From Nanobdellota archaeon (GTDB lineage: Archaea; Nanobdellota; Nanobdellia; Woesearchaeales; UBA12501), in contig JAHJCS010000136.1 in the NCBI GenBank assembly GCA_018812465.1, forward strand, positions 1-8,308: a stretch of DNA of 8,308 bases. The letters run 5' to 3'. This document shows positions 5,226-8,308 of the stretch, one piece after another. The translations under genes and the position numbers were made by a program. The notes beneath the pieces are model-generated. The model saw only the letters and a list, made by a program, of their open reading frames with translations. It made no database searches and was not told the DNA's origin. Position 1 is the stretch's first letter; each line of letters begins with the position of its first letter.

Positions 5226-5432
5226 TTACTCTTCAACTATCTTTATTGCGCTCTCTGGACACTGGCTTTCGCATGCATGGCAGCCTATGCACTGACCTGG
5301 TTTCTTGACCAATGCTTTCTTATTCTCCAGAACAAAGACTTCCATAGGACATATCTCAACACAGCTATTGCAGCCTGTGCATTTATTATTGTCAACAACT
5401 GGGTAGGGCTTCTTAGGTTCTTTATCAGCCAT
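5226..5432 (-). CDS. 2x[4Fe-4S] ferredoxin
   Basis: This 68-residue soluble electron carrier has two classic cluster motifs: CTGCNSCVEICP (cysteines 18, 21, 24, 28) and CIGCHACESQCP (cysteines 48, 51, 54, 58). All eight ligands of a bacterial-type dicluster ferredoxin are present, and each fourth cysteine is followed by proline. There is a short polar N-terminal lead of about 15 residues and no signal peptide, so it acts in the cytoplasm. The 19-residue gap between the motifs is normal. The ATG follows the eS1 stop codon after one base, and no TATA box fits between them, so it is almost surely translated from the eS1 message. Its redox partner is not in this window. Confidence 0.95.
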   Translation of the reverse strand: MADKEPKKPYPVVDNNKCTGCNSCVEICPMEVFVLENKKALVKKPGQCIGCHACESQCPESAIKIVEE

Positions 5433-5433
5433 C

Positions 5434-6234
5434 TTAATCTTTCTCGATTTCCTCAGAGGTTTCTTCTTTCTTTTCTTCAGAATCAGTTTCTTTCTTCTCT
5501 TCCTTAGCTTTCTTTGGCTTTTTCTCAGTTTTCTCTTCTGTCTCCTCAGCAGCCTTCTTTTCTGTTATATTCTCCTTTTCAGCTTTCTGAGGTGCTTCAG
5601 GTGCAGGTTCAGCAGCTTCTTCTACAGCTGCAGACTCTCCTTCCTTCTTGCTTTCTTTCTCAAAGACAAGCATCCTGATCTCACATATCCTCAAAGGATA
5701 TATCTTGTTGAGGTCATTCTTGATCTCTCTTTGAAGTCTGTTGCTCACAATATCCTGAACTAGAATATCACTGCTCAATTTCCTTATCCTTGATACAAAC
5801 ATCTCTTTTGCTTTCTTCCTCATCGCATTTGAGACAGAGCTTGTCACAAGGTTCTTTGTGATTATCAATGGTTTTATCCTGACTTTCCTGTTGTTTGAAG
5901 TCATTGCAGAGAATGAATCATCAATCCTCTGCTTTCCTCTCCTGACAAATCTCCTGATAGAAGAAGGCACAATCTCAAATTTCTTGACTTCTGTGAATGC
6001 TGTATCTCCCATTACTCTTTTGACTTCAAATATGATGTTTATGTTCTGTTTTTTCATATCCCTTGTAAGGCTCATGAGGTTGACTGATACAGTCCTGCCT
6101 AAAAGGATATTAGGATCAATAGAAGGAGTCTCTCCTATCATCTGTTCATTGAATATTTTTGGAGCGAGAATCCTATGCCATCTTTTCTTCTTCCATATAT
6201 CTACGACTCCGCCTTTAGCTTTAACCTTTACCAT
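5434..6234 (-). CDS. rps3ae: Small-subunit ribosomal protein eS1 (S3Ae) with long charged C-terminal tail
   Basis: eS1 is an archaeal/eukaryotic protein of the 30S/40S platform near the mRNA exit. The N-terminal part matches the family: a WKKKRWHRILAPKIFNEQMIGET segment (14-36), LLGRTVSVNLMSLTRDMKKQN (44-64), the basic IRRFVRRGKQRIDDSF (93-108) and the K-rich IKPLIITK region (120-127). The conserved domain ends at about residue 192. The remaining roughly 74 residues are low-complexity Glu/Lys/Ala/Pro, probably disordered. Archaeal eS1 is usually about 200 residues, so this tail is an extension. ATG 6234 is supported by a TATA box about 28 bases upstream. The ferredoxin start codon follows the stop after one base. 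Confidence 0.95.
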   Translation of the reverse strand: MVKVKAKGGVVDIWKKKRWHRILAPKIFNEQMIGETPSIDPNILLGRTVSVNLMSLTRDMKKQNINIIFEVKRVMGDTAFTEVKKFEIVPSSIRRFVRRGKQRIDDSFSAMTSNNRKVRIKPLIITKNLVTSSVSNAMRKKAKEMFVSRIRKLSSDILVQDIVSNRLQREIKNDLNKIYPLRICEIRMLVFEKESKKEGESAAVEEAAEPAPEAPQKAEKENITEKKAAEETEEKTEKKPKKAKEEKKETDSEEKKEETSEEIEKD

Positions 6235-6258
6235 AGAGGTATATGGGAAAGTGGGGGG

Positions 6259-6266
6259 TTTATAAA
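6259..6266 (-). promoter_or_regulatory. TATA box for the eS1-ferredoxin pair
   Basis: The palindromic TTTATAAA is preceded on the reverse strand by a purine-rich GAAATC resembling a BRE. It is centred about 28 bases before the eS1 ATG at 6234, implying a leader of no more than a few bases. It shows that eS1 is not simply read through from gyrB. Confidence 0.65.
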
Positions 6267-6323
6267 GATTTCGGGTCTAGTGAGCTATATAATACTCATT
6301 TGGTGCTTATTCTATAGAACTAC

Positions 6324-8308
<1,985 letters not shown>

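Overview
The window looks archaeal. It carries ribosomal protein eS1 (S3Ae), which is an archaeal/eukaryotic protein. It also has short intergenic gaps in which an AT-rich TATA-like box sits about 24-29 bases before the start codon, the spacing expected for leaderless archaeal transcripts. The GyrB is of bacterial type, as found in many Euryarchaeota and DPANN archaea. A DPANN/Woesearchaeota-like lineage is my guess from the gene mix, not something the sequence proves. TAA, TAG and TGA are all used as stops, so the standard code applies.

Left part (1-3094): a pentapeptide-repeat protein runs leftward off the window edge. An 81-base intergenic region with two divergent TATA-like boxes separates it from three rightward genes: a MATE-family exporter, thiamine-phosphate synthase (ThiE) and a PEBP/YbhB-family lipoprotein.

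Middle (3091-4233): two small leftward membrane-protein genes form a likely two-gene operon, a VIT1/CCC1-like protein followed by a 74-residue histidine-containing protein. The second gene meets the PEBP gene tail-to-tail with overlapping stop codons. Next comes about 400 bases without a credible gene (3834-4233). This stretch is unusually rich in inverted repeats: several perfect hairpins plus a 12-bp long-range helix. It could be an unrecognised structured RNA or a palindromic repeat element, and it is the most interesting part of the window.

Right part (4234-8308), all leftward: a short ORF end and gyrB overlap by ATGA and are probably co-transcribed. eS1 has its own promoter and is followed one base later by a 2x[4Fe-4S] ferredoxin. 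A tRNA-dihydrouridine synthase has its own TATA-like box straddling the ferredoxin stop codon and ends in a U-tract. Functionally this block is housekeeping: DNA topology, the small ribosomal subunit, electron transfer and tRNA modification. Apart from the unusual intergenic element and the two small membrane proteins, the genes belong to well-known families.
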